This document shows positions 45,794-53,925 of a stretch of 64,000 nt of DNA, piece by piece. The DNA is from an uncultured Marinobacter sp. GTDB taxonomy: Bacteria > Pseudomonadota > Gammaproteobacteria > Pseudomonadales > Oleiphilaceae. Each line of letters starts with the position of its first letter. Position 1 is the stretch's first letter. The notes below the pieces were generated by a model. That model ran no database searches. It saw only the letters and a program-made list of their open reading frames with translations, and was not told the DNA's origin. The position numbers and the translations under genes were made by a program. The DNA lies in NCBI RefSeq assembly GCF_946886895.1, contig NZ_CAMPJO010000013.1:1-64000 (forward strand), given 5' to 3'.

Positions 45794-46108
45794 ATGACTG
45801 CGCATTACCTGACCACCGAACAGAACAGCAAGTTGCGCCAGTGGGAGCGCTGGAACCGTCGTTATTTTGTGTTTGCCTTTGTGGCGCTGACGATCATTCT
45901 GGTGTTCAGCAGTCAGTTGGGGTTGTCCAGTGACGAAAGCTGGGGGCCACTCGGGGTGCTGATTGCGGCGCTTATTACCCCGATCATTGTGCTTCAGTTG
46001 CGGCTGGCGTGCCCGGCCTGTGGCCACAGGATTGGCTGGCAGGCGAAGCTGATGGCACCCGACCAGTGTAAGGCCTGCGGTACGTTTCTTCGTTCCAAAG
46101 GCCGGTAA
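45794..46108 (+). CDS. Small membrane protein with four-Cys motif
   Basis: A 104-aa protein with two hydrophobic segments (about 26-43 and 52-70) and a C-terminal zinc-ribbon-like motif, CPACGHRIGW then CKACGTFLR, that would face the cytoplasm. Function unknown. It stands between the GGDEF-EAL gene and the merR-copA leader, with 51 bases before it. Confidence 0.6.
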   Translation: MTAHYLTTEQNSKLRQWERWNRRYFVFAFVALTIILVFSSQLGLSSDESWGPLGVLIAALITPIIVLQLRLACPACGHRIGWQAKLMAPDQCKACGTFLRSKGR

Positions 46109-46142
46109 CCCTCTCCAATTCTCCCTTATCTCAAAAAAACCT

Positions 46143-46174
46143 TTGACCTGTGAGTCGCTCATAGGTTTTAGGCT
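46143..46174 (+). promoter_or_regulatory. MerR-type promoter for merR-copA
   Basis: TTGACC (46143-46148) and TAGGCT (46169-46174) are 20 bp apart, the elongated spacing of MerR-controlled promoters. A 21-bp dyad ACCTGTGAG-TCG-CTCATAGGT (46146-46166; 8 of 9 positions symmetric) fills the spacer. The MerR protein should bind here and untwist the DNA when metal is bound. Transcription would start near 46182, leaving a leader of nearly 190 bases before the regulator start at 46369. Confidence 0.8.
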
Positions 46175-46202
46175 ATTCTTATTGGTCTGGAGTTTGCCGT
46201 GC

Positions 46203-46304
46203 TCAGGCAGGGGCGGCTTCCGAAAACCGTTGCAAGTACGTCCATGTACACTTGCTTTCCGCCATCCATGGCTACAAGCATTTTCGGAAGCCGCCCCTGC
46301 CTGA
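46203..46304. repeat. Structured inverted-repeat element, copy 1
   Basis: Perfect 24-bp arms (46203-46226 and 46281-46304) enclose a 54-base core that contains further short dyads, for example GCCA-TCCA-TGGC at 46261-46272. Read on the minus strand, the core matches the core of the element at 56241-56356 (GGATGGCGGA, CAAG, ACATGGA, GCAA in order). The arms of the two copies differ but each is self-complementary. This copy lies between the MerR-type promoter and the merR start, so it should be part of the transcript leader. Not a coding region. Confidence 0.75.
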
Positions 46305-46368
46305 CCACTCCGCTTATTTCAGTCGTGGATTCCTACAGCCATTACTGATGGCACGGTGAGAGCGGACG

Positions 46369-46812
46369 ATGAAAGTAAAAGACATTGCAGGCGCCGCAGG
46401 CGTAAACCCGGATACAGTCCGGTTTTACACCCGGGAGAACCTGCTGAAACCGACCCGTAACCCGGACAATAACTACCAGCAGTTTAACGCCGAGGATCTG
46501 CGCCGACTCCGGTTTGCCCGAAAGGCCCGGCAGTTGGGGTTTTCGTTACCGGAGATCCGGCAGATTCTGGATCAGGCGGACGATCACCATTCGCCGTGCC
46601 CGATGGTCCGGGATGTGTTTCAGCAGCGGCTGGCGGAGGTTGAGCGGGAGATTCGGGAATTGCAGCAGCTGCGCAAGCGAATGACCTCGGCGCTGGCTGC
46701 CTGGAAGGACATGCCCGATGGCACACCGGATGGTCATACCATCTGTCGGCTGATTGAACACTGGGAAGACCCTGCGCCCTCCGGTGAGGGAAGCGATGGG
46801 GATGAGGAGTAA
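46369..46812 (+). CDS. MerR-family metal-responsive regulator
   Basis: A 147-aa MerR regulator: N-terminal winged helix (MKVKDIAGAAGVNPDTVRFY, then NNYQQFNAEDLRRLRFARKA), a long dimerisation helix (LAEVEREIRELQQLRKRM) and a C-terminal metal loop with Cys126 (HTICRLIEHW). Cys77 (HHSPCPMV) aligns, by eye, with Ser77 of CueR and with the conserved Cys of divalent-metal sensors such as ZntR. It lies 6 bases ahead of copA and behind a MerR-type promoter, so it probably controls copA. The acidic tail is unusual. Metal identity is uncertain. Confidence 0.85.
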   Translation: MKVKDIAGAAGVNPDTVRFYTRENLLKPTRNPDNNYQQFNAEDLRRLRFARKARQLGFSLPEIRQILDQADDHHSPCPMVRDVFQQRLAEVEREIRELQQLRKRMTSALAAWKDMPDGTPDGHTICRLIEHWEDPAPSGEGSDGDEE

Positions 46813-46818
46813 TAGCGA

Positions 46819-49365
46819 ATGAGTGATGCAACTGTGTTACAGGCCACGCTCAGTATTTCCGGGGCTTCGTGTCAGGGCTGTGTGAAGAAGATCCGCACGG
46901 CTCTGGAACCGCTGACCGGGGATACGGAACGGGTGGAAGTCGATCTCGAAAACCAGACGGTGGCACTGCCGGAAGGGGTGGATGCGGCCGAGGCCGCCCG
47001 GATTGTGACGGCGACCGGTTACCCGGCTGAGCCTGTTGAGGAGGCGCCAAAGCCCGCCCCTGAAGGCAATCAGGCTGAACCCGCCGGCGCGGAGAATGGG
47101 CAGATTCATCTGTCGGTGACCGGCGCAACGTGTGCTTCCTGTGTGAATACCATTGAGAAGGCCCTGATGTCGGTGTCCGGTATCAGCCATGCTCATATGA
47201 ATCTGGCGGACAACACCGCGACGGCCACGGGTGAGGCAGACCCGCAGGCTCTGGTGAATGCGGTGGAGAGCGCCGGTTATGGCGCCAGTGTGATCGAGGA
47301 TGAGGATGAAGCGGACGACCGCAAGCAGGAGCAGGATAAAAAACAGTACAAGTCGCTGCTGGTGAAGATGGCGGTGAGTCTGGGGCTGGGCCTTGGGCTG
47401 ATGATCTGGGGTATGGGCTTTGGCACCATGATGGTGACCGATGCCAACCAGGGCACCTGGCTTGGGCTGGGTGTGCTGACGCTGATTGTGATGGCCGCCA
47501 CCGGCGGGCATTTCTATACCGGGGCGTGGAAGGCGTTCCGGCATCATAACGCCAATATGGATACGCTGATTGCCCTGGGCACCGGCACCGCCTGGCTTTA
47601 TTCTATGGTGGTCGCCAGCGTGCCCGGCGCGCTGCCGGAGATGGCCCGGCATGTGTATTTTGAGGCCTCTGCGATGATCGTTGGTTTGATCAATCTGGGC
47701 CAGGCTTTGGAGCTGAGGGCCAAGGGCAAGACGTCGGAGGCGGTGCGCCGGTTGCTGGATCTGCGGGCGAAAACCGCCCGGGTGATCCGTGACGGTGAAG
47801 AGCAGGACATTCCCGTGGAGGAGGTTCGCAAGGGCGATCACATCCGGGTCCGGCCCGGGGAAAAACTGCCGGTGGACGGTGTGATTGCCGAAGGCTCAAC
47901 CCGGATTGACGAAAGCATGCTCACCGGCGAGCCCATGCCAGTGAGTAAATCCGAGGGGGATGAAGTCTCCGCCGGCACCCTGAATACCCACGGTTCAATC
48001 ATTTACAAAGCAACCCGTGTGGGCAGCGAAACAGCACTGGCCCAGATCATCAAACTGGTGAAGAAAGCCCAGGGTTCCAAGCCCGCCATTGGCCGGCTGG
48101 CCGACAAGATCTCCTCGGTGTTCGTGCCGACTGTCATGCTGATTGCCGTGGTCGCAGCTCTGGTCTGGTACAACGTCGGGCCGGAGCCGGCGGTGGTGCA
48201 TATGATGGTGGCCGCCACCACGGTGCTGATCATTGCCTGCCCCTGTGCCCTGGGGCTGGCCACGCCCATGTCGGTAATGGTGGGCGTTGGCAAGGCGGCG
48301 GAATACGGTGCGCTGATCCGTCAGGGCGATGCCCTGCAGACCGCCGGCAAGCTGGACCTGGTGATTCTGGACAAGACCGGCACCATCACGGAAGGCCATC
48401 CGGCAGTCACCCGGGTGCACGCCAGTAATGGTGACGAGCAGCGTCTGCTGGCTCTGGCGGCAGGACTGGAACAGCACTCGGAACACCCGCTTGCCGAAGC
48501 CATTCTGGCAAAGGCGAAGGAGGAAGGCACCGAGGCCGAAAAGGTCAGCGGCTTTGAAGCCCTGAACGGCAAGGGCGTCAAAGGCGATTTTGACGGTCAG
48601 CCTCTGCGTCTGGGCAACCGGCGCTGGCTGGAAAACGAAGGGATTGCTCTGGGCAACCTGACGGATGCTGCCAACACCATTGCTGAAGAGGCCGGCACGC
48701 CGCTGTTCCTGGCTCTGGGCAACAAAGCCCTTGGTGTCATCGGTGTTGCCGATGCGATCAAACCGGACTCCAAGGCGGCCATAGCCCGACTACATAACGC
48801 TGGCATCAAAGTGATGATGGTTACCGGCGATGTCGACGCCACCGCCAAAGCCATCGCTGCGAAGGCGGGCATTGACGACTACCGGGCGGAAGTCCTGCCG
48901 GAAGACAAGGCCAAGGTGGTCAGTGAAATGCGCGAAAAAGGCTACACCGTGGCCATGGTGGGCGACGGCATCAACGATGCGCCGGCGCTGGCGGCGGCCG
49001 ATGTTGGTTTTGCCATTGGCACCGGTACCGATGTGGCCATCGAAAGCGCGGGGATCACCCTGATGCGGGGTTCCCTGCATGGCGTGCCCGATGCCATCGA
49101 GATATCCCGGGCCACGGTGAAGAACATTCACCAGAACCTGTTTGGTGCTTTTGTCTATAACTCCATGGGTATTCCGGTGGCTGCTGGCCTGCTCTACCCG
49201 GTCTGGGGCATCCTGATGAGCCCTATCCTGGCCGGCGCTGCCATGTCCCTGTCGTCCGTGACCGTGGTCTCCAACGCCAACCGGCTGCGGTTGTTCAAAA
49301 CCAGCCACAGGCCGTCACGGGAACCAACAAACCCTGATCCGAAACAGCAAAAGGAGCGGAACTGA
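46819..49365 (+). CDS. copA: Copper-exporting P1B-type ATPase CopA
   Basis: An 848-aa P1B-1 ATPase that pumps Cu(I) from the cytoplasm. There are two N-terminal heavy-metal domains (Cys18/Cys21 in GASCQGC; Cys105/Cys108 in ATCASC), the membrane CPC motif ([13 protein letters not shown], about 474-476), the phosphorylated Asp518 ([11 protein letters not shown]), the HP motif (SEHPLAEAI) and [10 protein letters not shown]. Late helices carry YN (AFVYNSMG) and MSxxS ([13 protein letters not shown]), the Cu(I) ligand set. Directly after the MerR gene and overlapped by one base with a small membrane-protein gene. Confidence 0.95.
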   Translation: MSDATVLQATLSISGASCQGCVKKIRTALEPLTGDTERVEVDLENQTVALPEGVDAAEAARIVTATGYPAEPVEEAPKPAPEGNQAEPAGAENGQIHLSVTGATCASCVNTIEKALMSVSGISHAHMNLADNTATATGEADPQALVNAVESAGYGASVIEDEDEADDRKQEQDKKQYKSLLVKMAVSLGLGLGLMIWGMGFGTMMVTDANQGTWLGLGVLTLIVMAATGGHFYTGAWKAFRHHNANMDTLIALGTGTAWLYSMVVASVPGALPEMARHVYFEASAMIVGLINLGQALELRAKGKTSEAVRRLLDLRAKTARVIRDGEEQDIPVEEVRKGDHIRVRPGEKLPVDGVIAEGSTRIDESMLTGEPMPVSKSEGDEVSAGTLNTHGSIIYKATRVGSETALAQIIKLVKKAQGSKPAIGRLADKISSVFVPTVMLIAVVAALVWYNVGPEPAVVHMMVAATTVLIIACPCALGLATPMSVMVGVGKAAEYGALIRQGDALQTAGKLDLVILDKTGTITEGHPAVTRVHASNGDEQRLLALAAGLEQHSEHPLAEAILAKAKEEGTEAEKVSGFEALNGKGVKGDFDGQPLRLGNRRWLENEGIALGNLTDAANTIAEEAGTPLFLALGNKALGVIGVADAIKPDSKAAIARLHNAGIKVMMVTGDVDATAKAIAAKAGIDDYRAEVLPEDKAKVVSEMREKGYTVAMVGDGINDAPALAAADVGFAIGTGTDVAIESAGITLMRGSLHGVPDAIEISRATVKNIHQNLFGAFVYNSMGIPVAAGLLYPVWGILMSPILAGAAMSLSSVTVVSNANRLRLFKTSHRPSREPTNPDPKQQKERN

Positions 49366-49481
49366 TGGAAACACTTCTGGTCAATGCCGGAGGACTCGCC
49401 CTGATGGCGGCCATCGTCTGGTGGTTCTGGCTTTCCGGCTCCGGCGACACAGGCTCAAACGAACACCAACATCACCACTGA
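49365..49481 (+). CDS. Small membrane peptide with His-rich tail
   Basis: A 38-aa open frame whose ATG overlaps the copA TGA by one base, suggesting coupled translation; AAGGAG lies 12 bases upstream. It has a single membrane helix (about residues 7-25, VNAGGLALMAAIVWWFWLS) and ends in NEHQHHH. The His-rich end could bind copper in or near the membrane. It lies between copA and a copper-associated DUF411 gene, which supports a metal role. Family not recognised. Confidence 0.6.
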   Translation: METLLVNAGGLALMAAIVWWFWLSGSGDTGSNEHQHHH

Positions 49482-49491
49482 GGAAAACGCC

Positions 49492-49941
49492 ATGAAAAAA
49501 CACTCCCTGGCTCTCGGCCTGATGGCTGCCCTGAGTTTCAGCACCACCGCGCTGGCGGCCGGTGCCGCCCAGAGTATCCACGTGTACAAGTCGCCTACCT
49601 GCGGCTGCTGCACTGACTGGGTCAAACACCTTGAAGAAAACGGTTTTGAGGTCGAGGTTACCGAAACCAACAACCTCAACCCGATCAAGGCCGATGCCGG
49701 TCTTACGCCCGCCCTGGCCAGCTGCCACACGGCGTTTATCGGTGACTATGTAATCGAGGGCCATGTGCCGGCCAGCGATATCCAGCGCCTGCTCGCCGAA
49801 GCCCCGAAAGCCACCGGGCTGAGCGTCCCCGGCATGCCCATGGGCTCACCGGGCATGGAAATCGGCAACCGGAAAGACCATTACAAGGTCATCCTGTTTA
49901 ACGACGCCGGTCAGACCCGGGTCTTTGCAGAGTATCAGTAA
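49492..49941 (+). CDS. DUF411 metal-binding secreted protein
   Basis: A 149-aa exported protein (signal peptide cut near ALAAGA). DUF411 features: IHVYKSPTCGCCTDWVKHLE with the CGCC pair, SCHTAFIGDYVIEGHVPASD and the LSVPGMPMGSPGME Met-rich loop. DUF411 proteins are found with copper resistance genes and are thought to bind or oxidise Cu(I) in the periplasm. It starts 10 bases after the small peptide gene and completes the merR-copA operon. Confidence 0.88.
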   Translation: MKKHSLALGLMAALSFSTTALAAGAAQSIHVYKSPTCGCCTDWVKHLEENGFEVEVTETNNLNPIKADAGLTPALASCHTAFIGDYVIEGHVPASDIQRLLAEAPKATGLSVPGMPMGSPGMEIGNRKDHYKVILFNDAGQTRVFAEYQ

Positions 49942-49954
49942 GCCTCGACAGTCT

Positions 49955-49987
49955 GGCGCCCTGGGTGTCGATTTCTCCCCGGGCGCC
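49955..49987. terminator. Bidirectional terminator hairpin after the copper operon
   Basis: GGCGCCCTGGG (49955-49965) pairs with CCCCGGGCGCC (49977-49987) over 11 positions with one T-G wobble, around an 11-base loop. It lies between the converging DUF411 and His-rich genes and can end both. Confidence 0.6.
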
Positions 49988-50016
49988 GGTTAACCAGGCT
50001 CGCTTCTCTCAGTATC

Positions 50017-51018
50017 TCAGTAGAGGTACGGCGCCAGCGCCAGCTCCAGCCGTGCCTGGGCAGCATAAAGGTTGGCTACAGGGATGGCCGGTTGTTCCGG
50101 CGGAACTGCCGTCGGCCAGGCCTTCTGCAATTCATCCAGCACCTTACCGGCTTCACGCCAGGCTTCCTTGTTCTGTTTCTTCAGCATCCCCTGATGGTCT
50201 TGCAGGTAATCCCGGGCGGCCAGCACAAAGCCGCGCCCGTCCTGGTATTCGTGTTCCGCCACGAAACGGCCGTCTTCCAGCGCCTCGTCATACTCCAGAA
50301 CCGCCTGCTTGGTCAGGGACAGCACAACTTTGGATACGCTGGACGGGCTTTGGCCCTCAACCGCCTTTGCCGCCTTCTCGATGTCCACCCAGGCGGCCTG
50401 AAAGTCCTGACTGATATCACCCCAGTTCTCCACCTGCCCGGCCTTTTCGGCCAGCACCTTCAGGTGATTGCCGAGTTCTTCCTGGCCACGGCTCTCAAGG
50501 CCTGCGTCGGCCATCGGATACACTTCCACCCAGGGATGGGTAAGGTGTGGACGACCTTCAGCCACGTCTCCCGACTTGATCAGCTCCCGGGCGGCCATCA
50601 GGTGCCCTTGCATCATTTGCAGCATGGCGACATAGGCGCCGTCGGACTTAACGGCAGACACAGAGCTTCCGCCTTCTCCGCCTTCGCCTCCTTCTCCGCC
50701 TTCACCACCGGCCGCGAAGTAGCTGAACGCAGCCCCGGCTTCGCCGCCATGGGCCTCACCACCTTCTCCACCGTGGGCTTCGCCACCCTCACCACCGTGA
50801 GCTTCGCCACCTTCGCCGCCATGGTGCTCGCCTTTTTCACCTCCGTGCATCGCCCCCTTTTCATCACCATGATGCTCACCGCCTTCTCCGCCCTGGGAGC
50901 CGGAGGTCGTCATCTCGTCGTGGTGCTGGTCCCCATGCTGGTCAGCGATGGCGCCAGAGCTTGCCAGCAGTGTCGCCACACCGATTCCGGTCCATAGTTT
51001 CAGTGTCTGATTACTCAT
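50017..51018 (-). CDS. Secreted His/Gly/Glu-rich protein
   Basis: A 333-aa protein with a signal peptide (cut near GAIADQ). Residues about 42-117 are a low-complexity tract of GGEGGEAHGGE-type repeats with many His and Glu, very likely metal-binding. The remaining 210 residues are helical (LQMMQGHLMAARELIKSGDV; HPWVEVYPMADAGLESRGQE; SVSKVVLSLTKQAVLEYDEA) without a family I recognise. The start at 51018 has AGGAG upstream; an in-frame ATG 75 bases earlier is less likely. Placed between copper genes and an iron-regulated-type oxygenase gene. Confidence 0.75.
   Translation of the reverse strand: MSNQTLKLWTGIGVATLLASSGAIADQHGDQHHDEMTTSGSQGGEGGEHHGDEKGAMHGGEKGEHHGGEGGEAHGGEGGEAHGGEGGEAHGGEAGAAFSYFAAGGEGGEGGEGGEGGSSVSAVKSDGAYVAMLQMMQGHLMAARELIKSGDVAEGRPHLTHPWVEVYPMADAGLESRGQEELGNHLKVLAEKAGQVENWGDISQDFQAAWVDIEKAAKAVEGQSPSSVSKVVLSLTKQAVLEYDEALEDGRFVAEHEYQDGRGFVLAARDYLQDHQGMLKKQNKEAWREAGKVLDELQKAWPTAVPPEQPAIPVANLYAAQARLELALAPYLY
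50668..50895 (-). repeat. In-frame Gly-Glu-His repeat tract
   Basis: Within the His-rich gene, about 228 bp encode degenerate repeats of an 8-residue unit GGEGGEAH (three near-perfect copies) and a run of GGE triplets. The DNA is a short tandem repeat and could expand or contract by slippage without breaking the frame. Confidence 0.7.
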
Positions 51019-51117
51019 CGGTTTTCTCCTAAAATAAGCCGCCTGACTGCCCACACTGGCGGTATTATTGATGGTTGTGCCATGGTGATGCATGATGCGT
51101 TAACTTTTATACTTATT

Positions 51118-51136
51118 GCAAATTATTCTTATTACG
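51118..51136. promoter_or_regulatory. Possible Fur box ahead of the PiuC-type gene
   Basis: The 19 bases at 51118-51136 (GCAAATTATTCTTATTACG) match the classical Fur consensus at 11 of 19 positions, just before the start at 51147. PiuC-type genes are Fur-repressed in Pseudomonas. The AT-rich surroundings make a chance match possible. Confidence 0.35.
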
Positions 51137-51146
51137 AATGGAAGAC

Positions 51147-51824
51147 ATGATGATTCTGTGCGTCAGCGACATCCTGAACAGCGAGCAACTGGAACGCATC
51201 CGCACCGCACTGGACAGTGGCCGCTTTGAGGATGGCCGCAACACCGCCGGCTGGCACGCCCGCCTCGTCAAGAACAACGAACAGATGACGACGGCCGATG
51301 GCACCGCAGACGCACTTCGGGCAGACGTGGAAAAAGCCCTTACGGCGCACCCGTTATTCCAGATGGCGGTACGGCCCGCAAAAATGACCCCGATTCTGTT
51401 CAGTCGCTACCGGGAGGGCATGACCTACGGTAACCATGTCGATGACCCGGTGATGGGCCGGGGAGCAGGCCGGTTGCGCACCGACATTTCCTTTACCCTG
51501 TTCCTGGACGATCCCGACAGCTATGACGGCGGTGAACTGGTCACCGATACCACCGCCGGTGAACAATCCTATAAACTGCCCGCCGGCGCCGCCGTGATCT
51601 ACCCCTCCTCGACCCTGCATCGGGTGGAGCCGGTTACCCGGGGCCAGCGCCGTGTCGCCATCGGCTGGATTCAGAGTACCATCCGCGATCCCGCCCAGCG
51701 GGAAGTGCTGTTTGACCTTGATACAGCCCGGCGCCAGCTGTTCGAAAGAGAGGGCAAGAGCGCCGAGTTCGACCTGCTCACCAAGTCGCTGGCCAATCTC
51801 CAGCGATTCTGGGCCGAGATCTGA
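51147..51824 (+). CDS. PKHD-type Fe(II)/2-oxoglutarate hydroxylase (PiuC/YbiX)
   Basis: A 225-aa oxygenase of the PiuC/YbiX family. His97 and Asp99 (YGNHVDD) and His158 (SSTLHRVEPVTRG) form the iron triad, and Arg168 binds 2-oxoglutarate. The family accompanies TonB siderophore receptors and is induced by iron shortage; no receptor is adjacent here. The start at 51147 gives the usual MM start; ATG codons at 51138 and 51150 are alternatives. Physiological substrate unknown. Confidence 0.88.
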   Translation: MMILCVSDILNSEQLERIRTALDSGRFEDGRNTAGWHARLVKNNEQMTTADGTADALRADVEKALTAHPLFQMAVRPAKMTPILFSRYREGMTYGNHVDDPVMGRGAGRLRTDISFTLFLDDPDSYDGGELVTDTTAGEQSYKLPAGAAVIYPSSTLHRVEPVTRGQRRVAIGWIQSTIRDPAQREVLFDLDTARRQLFEREGKSAEFDLLTKSLANLQRFWAEI

Positions 51825-51906
51825 TTCCGGCATTCTGCTATCTGACGCATGGGGCCATAACCGTTATACTCCGCCCCATCATTCATTTTTCCAGCCAGGT
51901 TACTTC

Positions 51907-53880
51907 ATGCTCAATGCCGACGCTCTCAGCCAGTTGCGCCAGCTGAAATCCGATATCGAGGAAAACAAAGTGGTTTTCCCCGGCACCGTCAAAGCCACCA
52001 ATGGCCGCTTCGGGTTCGTGGTGCTCGACGAGGGCCGCGATGTGTTCCTGCCCCCCGAGGAAATGCAGAAAGTCCTTCCGGGGGACCGGGTCAACGTCAC
52101 CGAGCAGGAGGTGGAGAAAGGCAAAACCCAGGGTGTGGTGGACGAATTGCTGGAAACCCGTCTGAACACCTTTGTGGGCCGTTATCTGGTGAAGGGCAAG
52201 GGGCATTTTGTCGTACCCGAAACCCCGGGTATCAATCGCTGGATCTTCATTCCCCCCAGGGAACGGATGAATGCCCAGCCGGATGACTTCATCTACTGCC
52301 AGATCCACAAGCACCCGATCAAGGACGGCAAGGGCCAGGCCAGAGTACTCCGGGTCATCGGCAAGGCCGGAGAGCCGGGCATTGAACGCGCCTTCACCCT
52401 GGCCACCTTTGACCTGGCAGACACCTGGCCGGAAGCCGTTCAGAAGCAGGCGGACGCCCTGGGTGATGGCGATCTCGAATCCCGGGAAGCGGGGCGGGAA
52501 GACCGGACGGACCGCCCCTATGTCACCATCGACAGCCCGGGCACCCAGGACATGGACGACGCCCTGCTGGCCGAGCCCAACGCCACCGGCTGGACCCTGT
52601 CCATTGCCATTGCCGACCCGACAGCGGTGATTGCTCCGGGCAGCCCCGCCGAACAGGAAGCCTTCAACCGGGCCACCGCCATCTATTTTCCCGGCGAGCC
52701 CCTGCCGATGCTGCCAGACAGCATCAGCACCCGGCTGTGTTCCCTGATGCCGGACGTGAAGCGCCTGGTCCTGGTGTGCGACCTGCAGGTGAATAACGAC
52801 GGCAGCCTGGGCGACTACAGCTTCCATCAGGCTGTGATCCAGTCCAAAGGCAAGCTCAGCTACGATCTGGTCTCGAATGTGATCGAAGGCCGGGAAGACG
52901 ATGACATCAAAGCTCTGCCCGATGCCGTCGGCAACAGCCTGGATCAGCTCCATCAGGCGGCGACAGCCCTGAGAAAGTGGCGTGGCGAACACGCGCTGCT
53001 CAGTGGCGACCGGCCGGAATTCCGGCTCCGGCTGGACGAGAACAAGCGCATTCGCCTGATTGAGCCTTCCGTGCAGAATGAGGCCCACCGCCTGGTCGAA
53101 GAATGCATGGTGGCCGCCAACCGCTGCGCCGCCGATTTCCTCAGTGGCCAGGGCGCCGGCCTCTTCATCCAGCATCCGGGCCTGCGGGAAGATCGCGCTG
53201 ACAACATCCGGGTCCTGCTTGAAGGGCACGCACCGCACCTGTCCGGTGTCGATGCCCATCAGGCCGAGGGTTTCAAAACCCTGATGAAGGAAACCGCCAC
53301 ACTGGAAGCAGAGGTACCGGTCAAGGCCATACTGTCACGGCAACTGGCGCGGGCCGAACTCGGCTTCAAACCCGCACCTCACCAGGGCATGGGCCTGGGC
53401 GCCTACACCACGTTCACCTCGCCGCTGCGCAAGTTCTCCGATTTCCATGTGCACCGGCTGATCAAGGCCGCGCTCTGGGATAGCCCCATGAAAGCGTTGA
53501 CCGACGATCAACTGGAGGCCCTGCAGGCGGCCCAGATCCGCGCCAGGCAGGCAGCCAACAGCCTGGAGGCATGGCTCAAGAGCGACTTTGCCAAAACCTT
53601 GGGTGAAACCCCCATGGCCGGGGTGATCAGCCGTACCGTGCCCGCCGGTTTCTTCGTGCGCCTGGACGCCAACGGACTGGAAGGCTTCGTCAGTTGCAAG
53701 GATCTTGATGGCAAGTACAGCTTTGATCCGGTGACCCTGCGCCTGATCCATAACAAGAATGGCCGCATCTTTCAGCTGGAACAGCCGGTGACGGTGAGCT
53801 TTGCCGGGGTGGATGAAGAGCGCCGGCAGATCAATTTCAGGCTGGTGGAGGCCCGGGAAATCCCGACCGGGCCGGTCTGA
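51907..53880 (+). CDS. rnb: Ribonuclease II-type exoribonuclease
   Basis: A 657-aa 3'-5' exoribonuclease. The N-terminal cold-shock-like OB domain (NGRFGFVVLDEGRDVFLP) is followed by the RNB catalytic domain with the acidic cluster (TIDSPGTQDMDDALL) and SISTRLCSLMPDVKRL, then a C-terminal S1 domain (GVISRTVPAGFFVRLDANGL). It degrades single-stranded RNA. The start at 51907 is the family-like one; in-frame sequence upstream overlaps the oxygenase gene. Confidence 0.92.
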   Translation: MLNADALSQLRQLKSDIEENKVVFPGTVKATNGRFGFVVLDEGRDVFLPPEEMQKVLPGDRVNVTEQEVEKGKTQGVVDELLETRLNTFVGRYLVKGKGHFVVPETPGINRWIFIPPRERMNAQPDDFIYCQIHKHPIKDGKGQARVLRVIGKAGEPGIERAFTLATFDLADTWPEAVQKQADALGDGDLESREAGREDRTDRPYVTIDSPGTQDMDDALLAEPNATGWTLSIAIADPTAVIAPGSPAEQEAFNRATAIYFPGEPLPMLPDSISTRLCSLMPDVKRLVLVCDLQVNNDGSLGDYSFHQAVIQSKGKLSYDLVSNVIEGREDDDIKALPDAVGNSLDQLHQAATALRKWRGEHALLSGDRPEFRLRLDENKRIRLIEPSVQNEAHRLVEECMVAANRCAADFLSGQGAGLFIQHPGLREDRADNIRVLLEGHAPHLSGVDAHQAEGFKTLMKETATLEAEVPVKAILSRQLARAELGFKPAPHQGMGLGAYTTFTSPLRKFSDFHVHRLIKAALWDSPMKALTDDQLEALQAAQIRARQAANSLEAWLKSDFAKTLGETPMAGVISRTVPAGFFVRLDANGLEGFVSCKDLDGKYSFDPVTLRLIHNKNGRIFQLEQPVTVSFAGVDEERRQINFRLVEAREIPTGPV

Positions 53881-53886
53881 TGAGAT

Positions 53887-53917
53887 GGAGGGCGCCAGCG
53901 ACCGTTGACCGCCCTCC
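53887..53917. terminator. Hairpin between RNase II and acyltransferase genes
   Basis: GGAGGGCG (53887-53894) and CGCCCTCC (53910-53917) form a perfect 8-bp stem with a 15-base loop between converging genes. Good position for a bidirectional terminator; no T-run. Confidence 0.5.
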
Positions 53918-53925
53918 CGCCGGCA

